Source: Golubevia sp. BC0850
Lineage: Eukaryota > Basidiomycota > Exobasidiomycetes > Golubeviales > Golubeviaceae
Length of the DNA stretch: 64,000 nt
Direction of reading: 5' to 3'
Assembly (NCBI GenBank): GCA_012976225.1
Contig: JAAVVG010000014.1
Coordinates: 682,001 to 746,000, forward strand
Below the pieces are notes generated by a model. It ran no database searches. It was not told the origin of the DNA and saw only the letters and a list, made by a program, of their open reading frames with translations. A program made the position numbers and the translations under genes. Positions 45,984 through 64,000 of the stretch are shown here, piece after piece. Every line of letters begins with the position of its first letter. Position 1 is the first letter of the stretch.

Positions 45984-46677
45984 TGAAGATTGATCAAATT
46001 TTGTTGAAAGTGACTATTGTTTGGTTTCTAGCTCTCGTGTTTGATTCGAGTCTGAGAGTTTCCTAACTGAGCCAAAGCGCTGAGTCGAGGCTTGAATCGT
46101 GTGATCGTCGAGTTAACAGAAATGAAGAATCGAAGGTGAGATTCGAACTTGCCTTGAGTTGGATGAATTGGTGAATATCGAGTTGATTCTCTGTTTATAA
46201 AGTCGGACTCTGTTAATCAAAGAGGTAGAAGTGGAAGAAAACGAGATGACTCGAAGATCTTCAGAGTTCAGATTTCAGACCTCGTGGAAGATTTCGACTC
46301 GCAGTAAGGGCCCCACCAGCAAAGTGCCTTTCTTTCCTTTCTTAAGAAGCGTCAAAAAGAACCAGATTTGGTTAATTATGTACACTCTATCACCAGCATT
46401 TAACTTCTCAAGATGACACAGAGAGCCTATGAAGAGTCTCAGTGAGGATGAGGAACCAGCTGCTAAACGCAGCATCACTTCAGAACAGCAGCAAGGTCCC
46501 ACATTATACAAGATGCTTTGGGCAGGTTAGCCTATAGTAGAAATAGAGAAACAAGCATCTCGTCAGTCCTAATATCGAGAGTCAAAGGTTGAATTACAGA
46601 CAAGACTGAACAAAGAAAGAAAGCTACAAAATGGAAAAAGAAGCGAAACCTGAAATTCAACAACAGACTGGAAGAGA
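45984..46677. other. Spacer between orphan ORF and CSTF2, nothing recognised
   Basis: 694 bp. Holds the presumed leader of the orphan ORF and the 3' UTR of CSTF2. A T-loop-like GGTGAGATTCGAACTTGCC at about 46135 lacks the rest of a tRNA. Confidence 0.4.
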
Positions 46678-48786
46678 TCACTGTTGACCCATTTGAGCTT
46701 TCAACTGCAAGATACTAGCTCTTTGATCTGGAGGTAAAGCGCTGATTTGATCCGGAGTCAATTGAAGGACTTGCATTAGAAGTGCCTGTTGGAAGCAGAG
46801 ACAAAGAGAGGGACGATAATAGAAAAGGGAAAGGAACTTTTAGCGAACAGAAGCAGAAGTCAAACTCCGAAGAGTGATCAAAAGTAAGAGAAAGGGAGAA
46901 AAACGACTCACCCTCTGTTCCTCTCCTAGATTAGGTCCTCCAACCGGCTGCTGCTGAATCTGTGGAGGAGGTTGACCATAAACTGGAGGTCTGCCAGTTG
47001 GTATCGTATTTCTCTGAGGTGGAGGAGGTGGACTACCGGGCGTAGGATTCGAATTTGAATACATGTTATGTTGAGGTGGAGTTCCATTTCCTTGTTGAGG
47101 TGGCGCGAATTGAGGTTGATTCCCGTATGGATTCTGAGCTGGTGGTTGAGGAGGAAGAGCTTGACCACCAGCAGCACCAGAAGCTACTAGAATTCTTTGT
47201 AGGATTGGTTGATCTACAATGTTCATCATTAACATTGCTTGGAAGAGAGCGTAGGCTAGTTGAGGATGGGAGGAGAGAAGAGTTCTGGCTTGTTCGGGTG
47301 AGGTTGAGACTAGAGACTGTAAGAGGAAGAATGGGAACAGAGAACAAGGAAGGAGAAAAGAGGTGGTCAGAGGTTTGAACGTTTTCCTTTTTGGTCCCAT
47401 TTCTGTTTGTCCTTCTGCTTGGACTGGAGTATAACTTCTTCCGAAACCCCATACAGAGATTGCCCTTCCCTTCCAAAAGCAACGATCCCCCTCTGGGAAA
47501 CCGGCCCTTCTCTATTCCTTCTGAATCTCATCTCGACTCTTCGACCTCTGACGTCCTCTCTAACTTCGGCATTCAAACGAGATGACACATTGAGATCTTG
47601 AGTTCTTCATCTCGATTGGAAGGTATGATTTCCAATCCTTCCGACTTTGAACACAGCCCAAGCGCGTTCAATCTCTTTTCGAGAGAAGGAAGAGCGTGCA
47701 ACCTCGCAAAACTCGAAACTTGGCAACACATCATCATAAGAATCAAAAAAGGTTCTGATGGAAAGAGGTTTCATTTCGAAGGATGAGAAGAATGAAAATA
47801 GAGTGAAGAGAGAGAGGGAGAGAGAGAGAGAGAGAGGAGACTGGAACCTGAAAAGAGAAAGAGGAGGAAGACCTTCGAAAGAAGACCCCTTGAAAGACCC
47901 AGTGCTTCTCCATCATTTCACTCCAAACGACCCACAATGAAGCTATTTCTGTTTTACTCACCTTCATCTGACTCATGATATCCAACAGCTGTCCCGGAGG
48001 CAGCGCAGCCAAAGTTTGAGAAATAGCATCACTACTAGTCACTCCACTCTGAAGTGGTTTGCCATTAGGTAAATCATTTGGAAGTTGACCTGTAGGATTC
48101 GAGTTTGCCTGATAACCTCCAGCAGCTGGCATTCCAAGAGGAGGAGGAGGACCACCTGCATTCCATCCTCTACTTCCCCATCCTTGATCCCCAGCGTTTC
48201 TATTTGCGCCCATTCCTGGTCCACCACCACCACCTCCTCCTCTAGCACCCCTACCTCCTCTGCCGGAACCCCTTGAATCTCTCTCTGTGGTAGAAGGATC
48301 TATTTGACCTTTAGAAGTGGTTCTACCTTGAAAAGTTTCATCTAGTTCTGCGTAATCGATACGTAAAGGTCTACCTCTCACGTCTGTGTCTTGAAGGTTT
48401 CGATAGGCTGATGCTGCTGTTTCTGCATCTGTGGGGGTGGGTAGGGAAGGGAAGGGATCAGGATGGTGATGGGGATGGGGAAGGGAAAGTAGGTAGAACT
48501 TGTACTCACCTGCGAATTCACAGAAACCATAACCTTTTGGTTTACCAGTTTCTCTATCAAAGACTAATCTCATTCCTACAACAGTGCCTACTTGAGAGAA
48601 GATTTGAATTAACTCTTCTTCTGTCATGTCGTAAGGAATGTTACCAACTGCCAGAGCAGAGAGAAGGAGGAGGAAGAGGAAATACTGTAGAAGGTTAGAC
48701 CTAGACGGCGTTGCTTGCTTTACTGATTCATTGAAATGAATTATGATGAAACATGACCTACCAAAGCAAACTCTTGATCCGCCCAT
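46678..48786 (-). CDS. RNA15: Cleavage stimulation factor CSTF2 / Rna15 (3' end processing RRM protein)
   Basis: Subunit of CF IA/CstF that binds the GU-rich element downstream of poly(A) sites. Exons 48762-48786, 48510-48647, 47962-48428, 46912-47316 and 46678-46785 give 380 aa. The RRM occupies residues 5-85 with RNP2 VCFVGNIPYD formed across intron 1 and RNP1 [10 protein letters not shown]. An RGG-like segment follows ([17 protein letters not shown]), then the hinge [20 protein letters not shown] and [20 protein letters not shown] that binds CstF-77. A Pro/Gln-rich linker leads to the C-terminal three-helix tail [20 protein letters not shown] ending in KAQMGQQ, which contacts Pcf11. Intron 3 is 645 nt, long for this window. 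PFD1 diverges with 175 bp between starts. Confidence 0.93.
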
Positions 48787-48961
48787 GATTGCAAAGAGAT
48801 TGGAATTAGAAGTATGTGAGTCGTTGGATGCTTCGTGGTTGAGAAGAGACTCTCTTGCGAGCTTTTATCGACTTATCTGCTCTCTTCCTCCGCCACACTC
48901 CTCGCCCACTCAATTGAATTCTTTAAACCAACCAATTTTCTTCTAATAAATTCAATTCAAG
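48787..48961. promoter_or_regulatory. 175-bp shared divergent promoter, CSTF2 / PFD1
   Basis: Start codons face away from each other. The PFD1 half contains CCAATTTTC and a TAATAAATTC stretch close to the ATG; ATTGG lies near the CSTF2 side. Confidence 0.4.
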
Positions 48962-49982
48962 ATGTCACAAGCCTTACCAGAAGAAGCTGTAAGTTCAACA
49001 GTCTGAAGTCTCTCTCCTTCACAGATAGTCTTGGACTGACTTGCAGCATTCATCCCCCTTCCTAACCTATCTCTCCCTCCTCAGCTCCAGAAAATTCTCG
49101 CCCAAATGCAGGGAACTTTAGTGAATTCGCAAAGGCAACTTTCACTGGTCAAAGCTCAAGTTCAGGCAAAAGACAAAGAAGCTACAATGTTGGGTTTGAC
49201 TAGTAAAGAATTAGATGATCAGTCTAAAGATGGGGACATTAGCTTTTACAAAGGGGTTGGTAAAATGTAAGTTACGGTCTCCTAGCTATGCATTCATGTC
49301 GAAGGTTGAGGAGAGAGGAGAGAACAGAGAAATGAGGATATGATGGGTATGACGGATCTGATTGAGTGGGTGGAGATTGATGGAGTGCTGCCTCTGAGAT
49401 GGAGACCTCACTTTAGATGTTTCAAAAACTTGAGAATCTATTCGAAATGCAAGGCTTCTCTTGCTTGCTCTTTGAGAAGCAGTTGTTTCAAAGACTTGAG
49501 TGTTCAGACCCACTCAATCAGCAAGTCAACTCACTCAAAACCCACTTTCTCTGACTTCGTACCTCAAATTGCTTTCAAAGGTTCATGATGGAATCAAAAA
49601 CAGACATTCAAAAGGATTTGGCAGGCAAGGAGAAGATGATGAAAGATGACATTTCGAATCTAATGAAGAAACAAAAGGTGAGTAGTAGGTCTGGAGTTCC
49701 TCCTGTTCTTTTGGGCCTCTCTTTCTCCCCTTCCCTTTTTTCTGCTTGATTTTTTCTTCCCGCTGGCTCGAGAGTAGAGCTCAACTGAGAGCTGAGATGG
49801 AAAGGGATTAAAGAAGATTCCTTCGATTGTTCGACTGACCATCTTTCCCTTTTCCCTCTCCTCTCACCACTTGCCACCCCCAGTTCCTAGAGAAACAATT
49901 CTCAGAAGCTCAAGGTCACATGAGAGATTTGTTCCAAGGAATGGACAATCAGCGTCAAGCTCAAGCTCAAGCTCAAGCTTAG
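48962..49982 (+). CDS. PFD1: Prefoldin subunit 1
   Basis: Beta-type subunit of the hexameric co-chaperone that hands actin and tubulin to CCT. Exons 48962-48988, 49085-49266, 49581-49677 and 49884-49982 give 134 aa. Two coiled helices (LQKILAQMQGTLVNSQRQLS; MKDDISNLMKKQKFLEKQFS) flank the beta hairpin region FYKGVGKMFMMESKTDIQKD, which aligns with YEGVGRMFILQSKEAIHSQL of human PFDN1. The C-terminus adds an AQAQAQAQA run encoded by a GCTCAA tandem repeat. The first exon codes only nine residues. The third exon's acceptor (TTTCAAAG) is weakly pyrimidine-rich but is the one that keeps phase. It sits in the loop between the inverted F-box arms. Confidence 0.9.
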
Positions 49983-50925
49983 AGGGAGCAAAATCAAGAC
50001 CTGCTTCTCATAATGGTCTTTTGTTCCTTTTACTCTCTCCTCTGGAGCTACCTAAGCGCAATCTATTTCGATGATCTTGCAACCTAGGGTGTGAGAAATT
50101 CTTTTCAGCTCCTTTCTGTAAATGCCGACGACGAGTAGCACCACCCTAGCTCCTTTCCGAACCCATTTTTTGTATACTATTCTTGACTTGAATTTCTGAA
50201 TCATGAATGAACGATCTTCTCTTTCTGTTGAGTGAAGCACTTGTGAGACTGGAGGGATTGGTCTGATTCGTTCTTTCCGGAGAGAAACGAGTGCGAGGTC
50301 AAGAAGTTGAGAATGCTTTTCGCTCTTTCTGTTCAAACCATCCATCCTTTCTTCAAATCATCTCTCTTTGAAGTTGCGGATAAGATAGTTTTTGGCCTGG
50401 AATCAATTTCAAAAACCACTGCAAGTCAAGGTAGCCAAGGTGAGTTGAGAGGAACAGAGAAGATTCTGCATGGGTTCTTCCATTCAGCCAGACACGTGGC
50501 TATCGTTCTAGCTCTTACTCTCTCTCTCTCTTTCACATTTGATCTTCTCTGGACCTTCAAACAGAATCTTCGGACTCATTTCAAAGACCACTTAGACTGC
50601 CCTGTTGAAAGGGTTTAACTAAAGATCTCAAGTTCTTCTTTTTCATTCGATTCCCGAATCCTCTGCCTTCCTCATTACCTCTGTCTCTGCGAGAAGAAGT
50701 GAGTTGTCTCTGCGAGAAGAAGTGAGTCTCATCCTTTGAATTACTGTTTTGACGACAATCTTGATTTTCCTCTGTGACTCTTCACTCATCGGCAAGCAAC
50801 TCACCTGTTTCTTCCTCGCTCTCTTTCTGTTTTCTCTCTATACCCTTCGTTCTTCTCAGTCTAGAAGAATCTTCGATCTTCTAGCGATCATATCATCAGG
50901 GTGGACATCAACGACAAGCTTCCCT
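49983..50925. other. Spacer downstream of PFD1 up to the right inverted-repeat arm
   Basis: About 940 bp including the PFD1 3' UTR. Frames at 50307-50618 and 50749-50958 show no family match. A 23-bp tandem duplication lies at 50682-50727. Confidence 0.4.
50682..50727. repeat. 23-bp direct tandem duplication (2 copies)
   Basis: TGTCTCTGCGAGAAGAAGTG plus AGT occurs twice back to back at 50682-50704 and 50705-50727 without a mismatch. Confidence 0.95.
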
Positions 50926-51945
50926 CAGAAACTCTTCTCAACAGCTTCAAGAGATTAGAGCCGAGAGACGTGGTCAAAGCTAGGGAAGTTTGCAAGTTGT
51001 GGTGAAAGTTGATTGATGAGAATAGAATCTTCTGGAGAAAATTAGAGTTATAAGGGCGAAGACTAGAGCAGATTCAAGAAGTGGTAGATCAATTCGATGA
51101 GAAGAGTGGGTCAACAACACTGGAAGAAATCACGTTGAAGATCAAACACACCTACGATCAAGACTTCACGCAATTCAGTTCAGCCCTTCGTAGATCCAAA
51201 GAGACGATGTCAATCGTCAATATGAGGAATTTGGTCTTCTACTCCCAAGCTTTCGATCACTTCTCTCACTCACTACTGTACGGACTTCCTAACTTGGTCG
51301 ACTTTCGGGCCACAGGTCCAATCTCAACCAGGGTTCGTCTACTACAGTAAAGTCCAATCAATTCTCAACCTCTTCAAGTTCTCTGGATCTCTACTTTCAC
51401 ATTGAGATCCTCAATTCGTCTCCATGTCAGTCATCCTCATCTCTTCCAAACCCTCACCTCTCTCAGAGGTGAACAGGTGAATACTCATTCCACTTAGAGG
51501 ATGGCACTTCTCCAACCATCTCAATCACTCAAACATCTCTATATGGAGACTCGCAAGAGAGCAAATGAAGAAGAGCTTCCACTGCTTCGATTCCAACCTT
51601 GAAGCTCTACTACGATGGTCTTCTTTTAAATCTACCATCGATCTCTGAGCTCTGGGTACTCTGTCTATCTGATTGATTGGTCCTTTCTCTCTGCTAGATG
51701 TCCAAATCTTCAAGTCCTAAAATTTGAAGGATCAGACTTGGGGAAATTCCTTAGCTCTGCTCAGAGCAAGAAGAGACAATGTGGAAAGTGGAGTGGAAGT
51801 GGAGAGTGTGAAGATGGAGCCTCTCCAAAAGCTAGCCATCCACTTCGAAGAGCACTCTGCTGAAGCTGTGGATCATTTTCGAGATCTAGTGGAAGAGGTT
51901 GCGGACTGGTGTTCAGAGCCCGAGTTCTGGGAAGTTGAGATTTGA
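50900..51945 (+). pseudogene. F-box/LRR pseudogene, right copy
   Basis: Plus-strand copy of the pseudogene at 43418-44465. The reading begins VDINDKLPSETLLNSFKRLE behind a CAG at about 50899. It shares the early TGA and TAA of the left copy, then runs through LEEITLKIKHTYDQDF to a stop at 51348, and ends with the family tail KLAIHFEEHSAEAVDHF (51724-51945). The extreme 5' part (DINDKLPSE against FINEVVPSQ in the left copy) and the extreme 3' part (CSEPEFW against GSEPQTW) differ, while the middle is nearly identical. No start codon is evident. Confidence 0.72.
50926..51945. repeat. Inverted repeat, right arm (about 1.02 kb)
   Basis: Partner of 43418-44437 in opposite orientation with constant coordinate sum 95363. 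The two arms are separated by about 6.5 kb that contains the orphan ORF, CSTF2 and PFD1. Confidence 0.9.
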
Positions 51946-52748
51946 GCGCTCGTTTTTTGGGTGAGTTCTCAGACCTTGAGGAAGTTTTGATTGGAAGGCT
52001 CAACTCTTCTTTTGCTCTCTCTAACCCGAGTGTCTCTTTCATCTCGCTTTTCCCCTTCATTTATCCTCAAATCGTCAAGTTTGAAGTCAACTCAACTCTA
52101 TGCTCTTCTGTCTCACACTCTGTTTTCTTATCTCAAGTCCAACATCATCAAATTTTGAAAATTGCCGCTTGCCCTTTCGATCGAATTCCTCAAGTTCTGG
52201 TCTTTTGCATTCAACCTGTCCGAAAGATTCGAAGTCATTGAGATTCCTCTCTTCTCTTCTGGTGTCGGCTGTCTCTTGATCTGTTCTCCAGACCAGATTG
52301 AACCTCTTTGTGTCCCCCACATTTGATAAATCACGACTCTTTCAACCTCATCTCCTTTGTTGTCTCTGATCATCACAGATGCACAACAGCCAGCTTCGTT
52401 GAAACATGTTCGACAATTTCGATTGAGATGACAGGTAATACACAGGAGAGATTCAAGAAGAAGGAAAGGAGAACCCAAAGCAAGGGGGAAAAAACCAAAG
52501 AAGTTTATGCGTTTTCGAAAAATGAGAAAGGAAGCAGGAATGAAGAAAAGGTATTGGGGAGAAGAAAGAAGCTTCTGAAAGGAGAACTAAATGTTGTGCT
52601 AGTATAGGATAGGACTCGGTCAAACAGGAAGTCTAGTAGCAGAAAGGACCCAAAAAACGATGAAATGAATTGAGGGGTTCTTGATTGGATCTATTTTGTT
52701 TCGATTTTCTTGGAGAGAGGTTTCTTGATATGAGAGGAGATCATTTTC
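51946..52748. other. Right edge of accessory island, nothing recognised
   Basis: About 800 bp between the right F-box copy and the stop of YPT6. Traces of the arm homology continue for roughly 25 bp (GTGAGTTC), then stop. Short frames only. Confidence 0.45.
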
Positions 52749-55077
<2,329 letters not shown>

Positions 55078-55526
55078 AATTTGATTTCGATTGTTAGTAT
55101 GATTGGATTAAGTTGGATCTGAACTGCTTGAGAGTATAAGGATTGATTTGATTTGATTTGAGTTAGTTGGTTGTGGTTGTTAGAGAAGGCACCGTCTATT
55201 CGCTGGTTTCTTGCATCTTCATCCATCATCGTTACAGTTCTCCTCTCGTTTGGTTCATCATCTCATCTCTTTCGATTCGTAGAGGATCATAATTCCCAAC
55301 ATCCCATCTGCTCAACTTCTTGGAGTCTAATCCAACCCTCGAGCCTATCATTATCGCCTGCTACTTGCTATCTTCTATCAACTCAAGCCAAGTAACCCAA
55401 GCAAGAACGAAGAGAAGAGAGAACGAGAGAGATAGAGAACGAGACAGTGAGACTTCTCCTTCCAGCATTAACAGTTAGATTCAAGTTTTGATCTTGTCAT
55501 CTCACTCCTTTTAACTTTAATCAATC
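55078..55526. promoter_or_regulatory. Divergent promoter region, YPT6 / UBP15
   Basis: 449 bp between start codons. No extra gene seen. The UBP15 half has purine-rich AGAGAACGAGAGA repeats just upstream of its transcript leader. Confidence 0.4.
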
Positions 55527-61440
<5,914 letters not shown>

Positions 61441-62116
61441 AAGGGGAAACAAGGTCCTGGATCCAACGATTCCAGTTGTATTGAGAAAGATTCCTCAAAT
61501 CATTTCTTTACGTTCCAGATTGTCAAGCCTGCATGCTGTATAGGGACGCTTTCCTTTCTCTGTTTCTTTCCTTCCTCTTTCTGCTTTCTTCACACTTCTC
61601 GCTGCCTCTCGTAATATACTAAAACTCGCTTTTGTAACAATTTCGAATCCATGTTTGTGAGAGAGTTGAAATGATGACTTGTTTGTGGAAGGAGACGCTC
61701 AAGCGCTCAAGGCAACTGCTGAAGCTCGAAGTCGCTCGGGAGAGGTCAATTCGATCCAAGGAGTTCAGCACCTCCCTCAGACTACCACTAGATGAGCAGA
61801 CAAGAGTAATATTGATGAATCCATAAAGACAAGATTGGGATCCAGGAAAGGAACCTACAAATTCGACGCCAGCTGAGGATCCTAAGATTGATCATCTTTG
61901 AAGGCAGGTAGTCATTCTTTTTGTGGTCTCTCTTCCTTGATCCTTTGACCCCATCTCCTAGCGCTCTTCGACTAAGCTCAACGTCAAATTCTGGCCTGTC
62001 CTCCAAACTTCAAAGGCAGACTCTACAGGAAACAGAAGACTGCTCCCATGCTTGCTCTCTCTGCTTCTCCTTCCTCTCTGTCTTCTTCCCTCCTTCTTCT
62101 GGAAGGAATCAATTTT
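61441..62116. other. Intergenic, UBP15 3' side
   Basis: 676 bp with the UBP15 3' UTR. No gene recognised; frames at 61788-62006 and 61921-62130 lack support. Confidence 0.45.
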
Positions 62117-62981
62117 ATGCAGCCGTCTAAATCCCCGCCTCCTCCTTCGAATCGTCCAGTTCGAGTAAGGACTTCTCTCTCTTTATCTCTCTCTCCCCAT
62201 CTCTCAGCAGCTCGACTCGCAGCAGCTTTCACACCCACCTCTTCTCTTTGGTGCCCATGCTTTCCATTGCCCTTTACGTTCTCCATCACACTTGGAAGAA
62301 AATAGGTCTCTCTCTATTCGCAATTCCGTAGCTTGATCCTCCTCCCTGTAACCGAGCTGACTGAGTAGACCTCGCTCCTTGTCAGGCCCCTTCCTGCGAG
62401 CCAAAGCCGGTATCAGCTACTGGGATTGGTTTTTTTGAAGCTGGTCTGATTGGAGAATTGAATAGCATCCGCCGAATGGAAGACGTAGGAACCGAAAGGT
62501 AATCGTGCAGCTAATCCATCTTGAAGCAGCTACCTCTCGTACTACTGTCCTCTTACTGCCTGCATTCCTAGATGTACCTCAAGGTACAATTGATTGATGA
62601 ATAAATTGAATCAAAGAAGAAGAAAGAAGGGATCGAAATCGATGGTGAATTGGGTTGAGGATGAAGTCAAAGGTCGATCTTCAAATTAATTGAGTTGTAG
62701 ATTTGAAGCTTCTCCTTCGGACCATCGAATCAGAATCACTTCTTTTGAATCTTCTGCTTTTGGAAGTTGGAGATCTATCAGACCATCTTCAAGATCACCT
62801 TGTAACGTCAGAGAGAGACCAATCATTTGGTGAGTTGAGGAAGAGAGTATCCTTTGCTCCCTTTGAGCTTGTTTCGTCTCGAAATTTCTGCAGGTTTCAT
62901 GCTCATGCTCACCATCTCAATCTACCTGTTTTGCTTCTCTCTTTCATAGAATTGAGCCAATCTGCTACTTTTACGGTGTAG
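62117..62981 (+). CDS. Hypothetical small protein, splice model only
   Basis: Exons 62117-62164, 62386-62498, 62701-62829 and 62894-62981 join in phase through four good donor/acceptor pairs to give 125 aa. It starts MQPSKSPPPPSNRPVR, passes through APSCEPKPVSATGIGFFEAG and HRIRITSFESSAFGSW, and ends SQSATFTV. No domain is recognised. The agreement of all phases is the only support. It may instead be an upstream leader of the arrestin-like gene, or spurious. Confidence 0.25.
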
Positions 62982-63375
62982 CTCTTACTCTCAAACAGGA
63001 AGATTGCGATTCTGACTTCAGACACTCTTCGTGACGTCTTATTGGCTTCTACCTGATTGCTTCTGTTCTCTCCGCTTCTCTACAACTTCAAGTGAGTCTT
63101 CCGCCTGCAATTTGATCGAGCCCATGAGATGCTGAGATGTCATTTGATTTGACTAACTCCTCTGCCTCCTCTTCTTCTGATTGTTCCTTCTGCGCTCCTC
63201 AGCTCAAACAGAAGGATACGAGACTATTGTTCCGCATTCCATCTGACTTGGTCGTAGGAGGTTTCACCAATCTTCCACTTCCTTCATCTTCGCAAGATTG
63301 CTTTGGGCCATTGGAGAAGGAGAGCTCATCTTTCCATTGGATTTCTTCTCATTCGCATTCTGTTTCTGATTGGAG

Positions 63376-64000
63376 ATGATTCTTCAAGATGTCGAGCAGA
63401 CACTCAACCCACGAATGGAGTCACTGAAAACAATTCACCGCTTTGGTAGCTCAAAATTTGGAATAGAGTGGGTTCTCTCTCTCGACTTTGACGAAAGACA
63501 GAACTGACCCGACCCTTGCTTGCTTCTCTCCCCTTTGACAGGATTTTAACTCCTCCCCAGAATGTTCCTACTTTCATGGGAGCTTCTGAGGAACGTGGCA
63601 GAAATCCAATGAGAGGACAGATCTTGTACGAGATGCAATCTGAAAGGGAAAAGATTGGAGCTGTGGTAGTAAAGGTTCGTCACTCCCCTCTCCTCTCTCC
63701 ATTCTTACTTAGGTCCAGACTTAGCTAAACCTAATGAACTTTTTTCGTCACCTTTTATCACCTCTTTCTATCATCTCCTTCAGCTAAGAGCCTACGCTCA
63801 TACGGCACTTCCTATCAGCAAGAACAAGAAGGAGTCTTCAACCATTCAATCTCTCAACGATGAAAAGTTCAACAAGTCATCCGTTGTCACTAGAGATGAC
63901 CTTCTCTACGAAAAGGAGCTAGTCATCAGAGATGGATCAGAACCAACTATAGGAACGGAATCTCTTCGTTTGCCATTCTCCTTCCATCTTCCTTTTCAAA
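63376..64000 (+). CDS. Arrestin-like (ART/alpha-arrestin) protein, 5' part
   Basis: The gene runs off the right edge. Exons 63415 (or 63376)-63467, 63542-63674 and 63784-64000 keep phase. The product begins RFGSSKFGIEILTPPQNVPT, then GRNPMRGQILYEMQSEREKI and GAVVVKLRAYAHT, and later ESLRLPFSFHLPFQ. A first strand with an R-G-x-I/V step, a following strand in which side chains alternate (IGAVVVKLRAYAHT), and the L-P-F-S-F-x-L-P block is the arrestin N-domain pattern of fungal adaptors that bring Rsp5-type ligases to membrane transporters. PY motifs, if present, would lie beyond the window. Two in-frame ATGs (63376, 63415) compete; the family does not decide. Confidence 0.6.

Noticed and set aside
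46130-46160. tRNA T-arm look-alike (GGTGAGATTCGAACTTGCC)
   Set aside because: The flanking stems pair only weakly and no D-arm, anticodon arm or acceptor stem could be built on either strand.
47055-47378. Long frames antisense to CSTF2 and to the GPH transporter
   Set aside because: They are shadows of repetitive Pro/Gln/Gly or hydrophobic coding on the other strand.
43418-51945. Inverted arms as ends of a transposable or virus-like element
   Set aside because: The arms consist of F-box gene sequence, the interior holds ordinary host genes, and no transposase, reverse transcriptase or target-site duplication is evident.

Overview
The window is nuclear DNA of an intron-rich, compact fungal genome, most likely a basidiomycete (my guess is Pucciniomycotina; not provable from sequence alone). 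Almost every gene is split by short spliceosomal introns of about 50 to 200 bases. Donors are mostly GTGAGT or GTAAGT and acceptors CAG or TAG. Several exons are only 12 to 20 nt long, and the gene set is housekeeping eukaryotic. Exon models below were built by hand from splice consensus, phase continuity and family knowledge.

0-30 kb: end of MGR2/ROMO1 (+), SNU114 (-), a GPH sucrose-type transporter (+), RHO4 (+), a HEI10/Zip3-like meiotic RING protein (-), a membrane alpha/beta-hydrolase-fold protein (-), a macrodomain ADP-ribose hydrolase (+), a type B carboxylesterase (-), CCDC47 (-), a decayed F-box gene (+), a partial zinc-reductase copy (+), a DUF3237 gene (+), the intact enoyl-reductase-like MDR gene (-), an EFM2-like lysine methyltransferase (-), a second decayed F-box/LRR gene (+) and a METTL2/6-type tRNA m3C methyltransferase (-).

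30-42 kb: MTD1 with a long N-terminal extension (+), a NUDIX ADP-sugar pyrophosphatase (+), an F-box gene (-), an ERp38-type protein disulfide isomerase (-), and a JJJ1/DNAJC21 J-protein (+). An entire ChaC gamma-glutamylcyclotransferase domain sits in frame inside the JJJ1 protein. This is the most striking item in the window.

42-52 kb: an accessory island with small orphan ORFs and two copies of the same F-box pseudogene. The copies lie as near-identical inverted arms of about 1.0 kb and flank CSTF2/RNA15 (-) and PFD1 (+).

52-64 kb: YPT6/RAB6 (-), UBP15/USP7 (+), a weakly supported small gene (+) and the 5' part of an arrestin-like gene (+) running off the right edge.

Many neighbours are divergent pairs sharing 75 to 600 bp of upstream DNA: SNU114/transporter, hydrolase/macrodomain, PDI/JJJ1, METTL/MTD1, CSTF2/PFD1 and YPT6/UBP15. 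I found no rRNA, no convincing tRNA, no CRISPR array and no recognisable transposase or reverse transcriptase.
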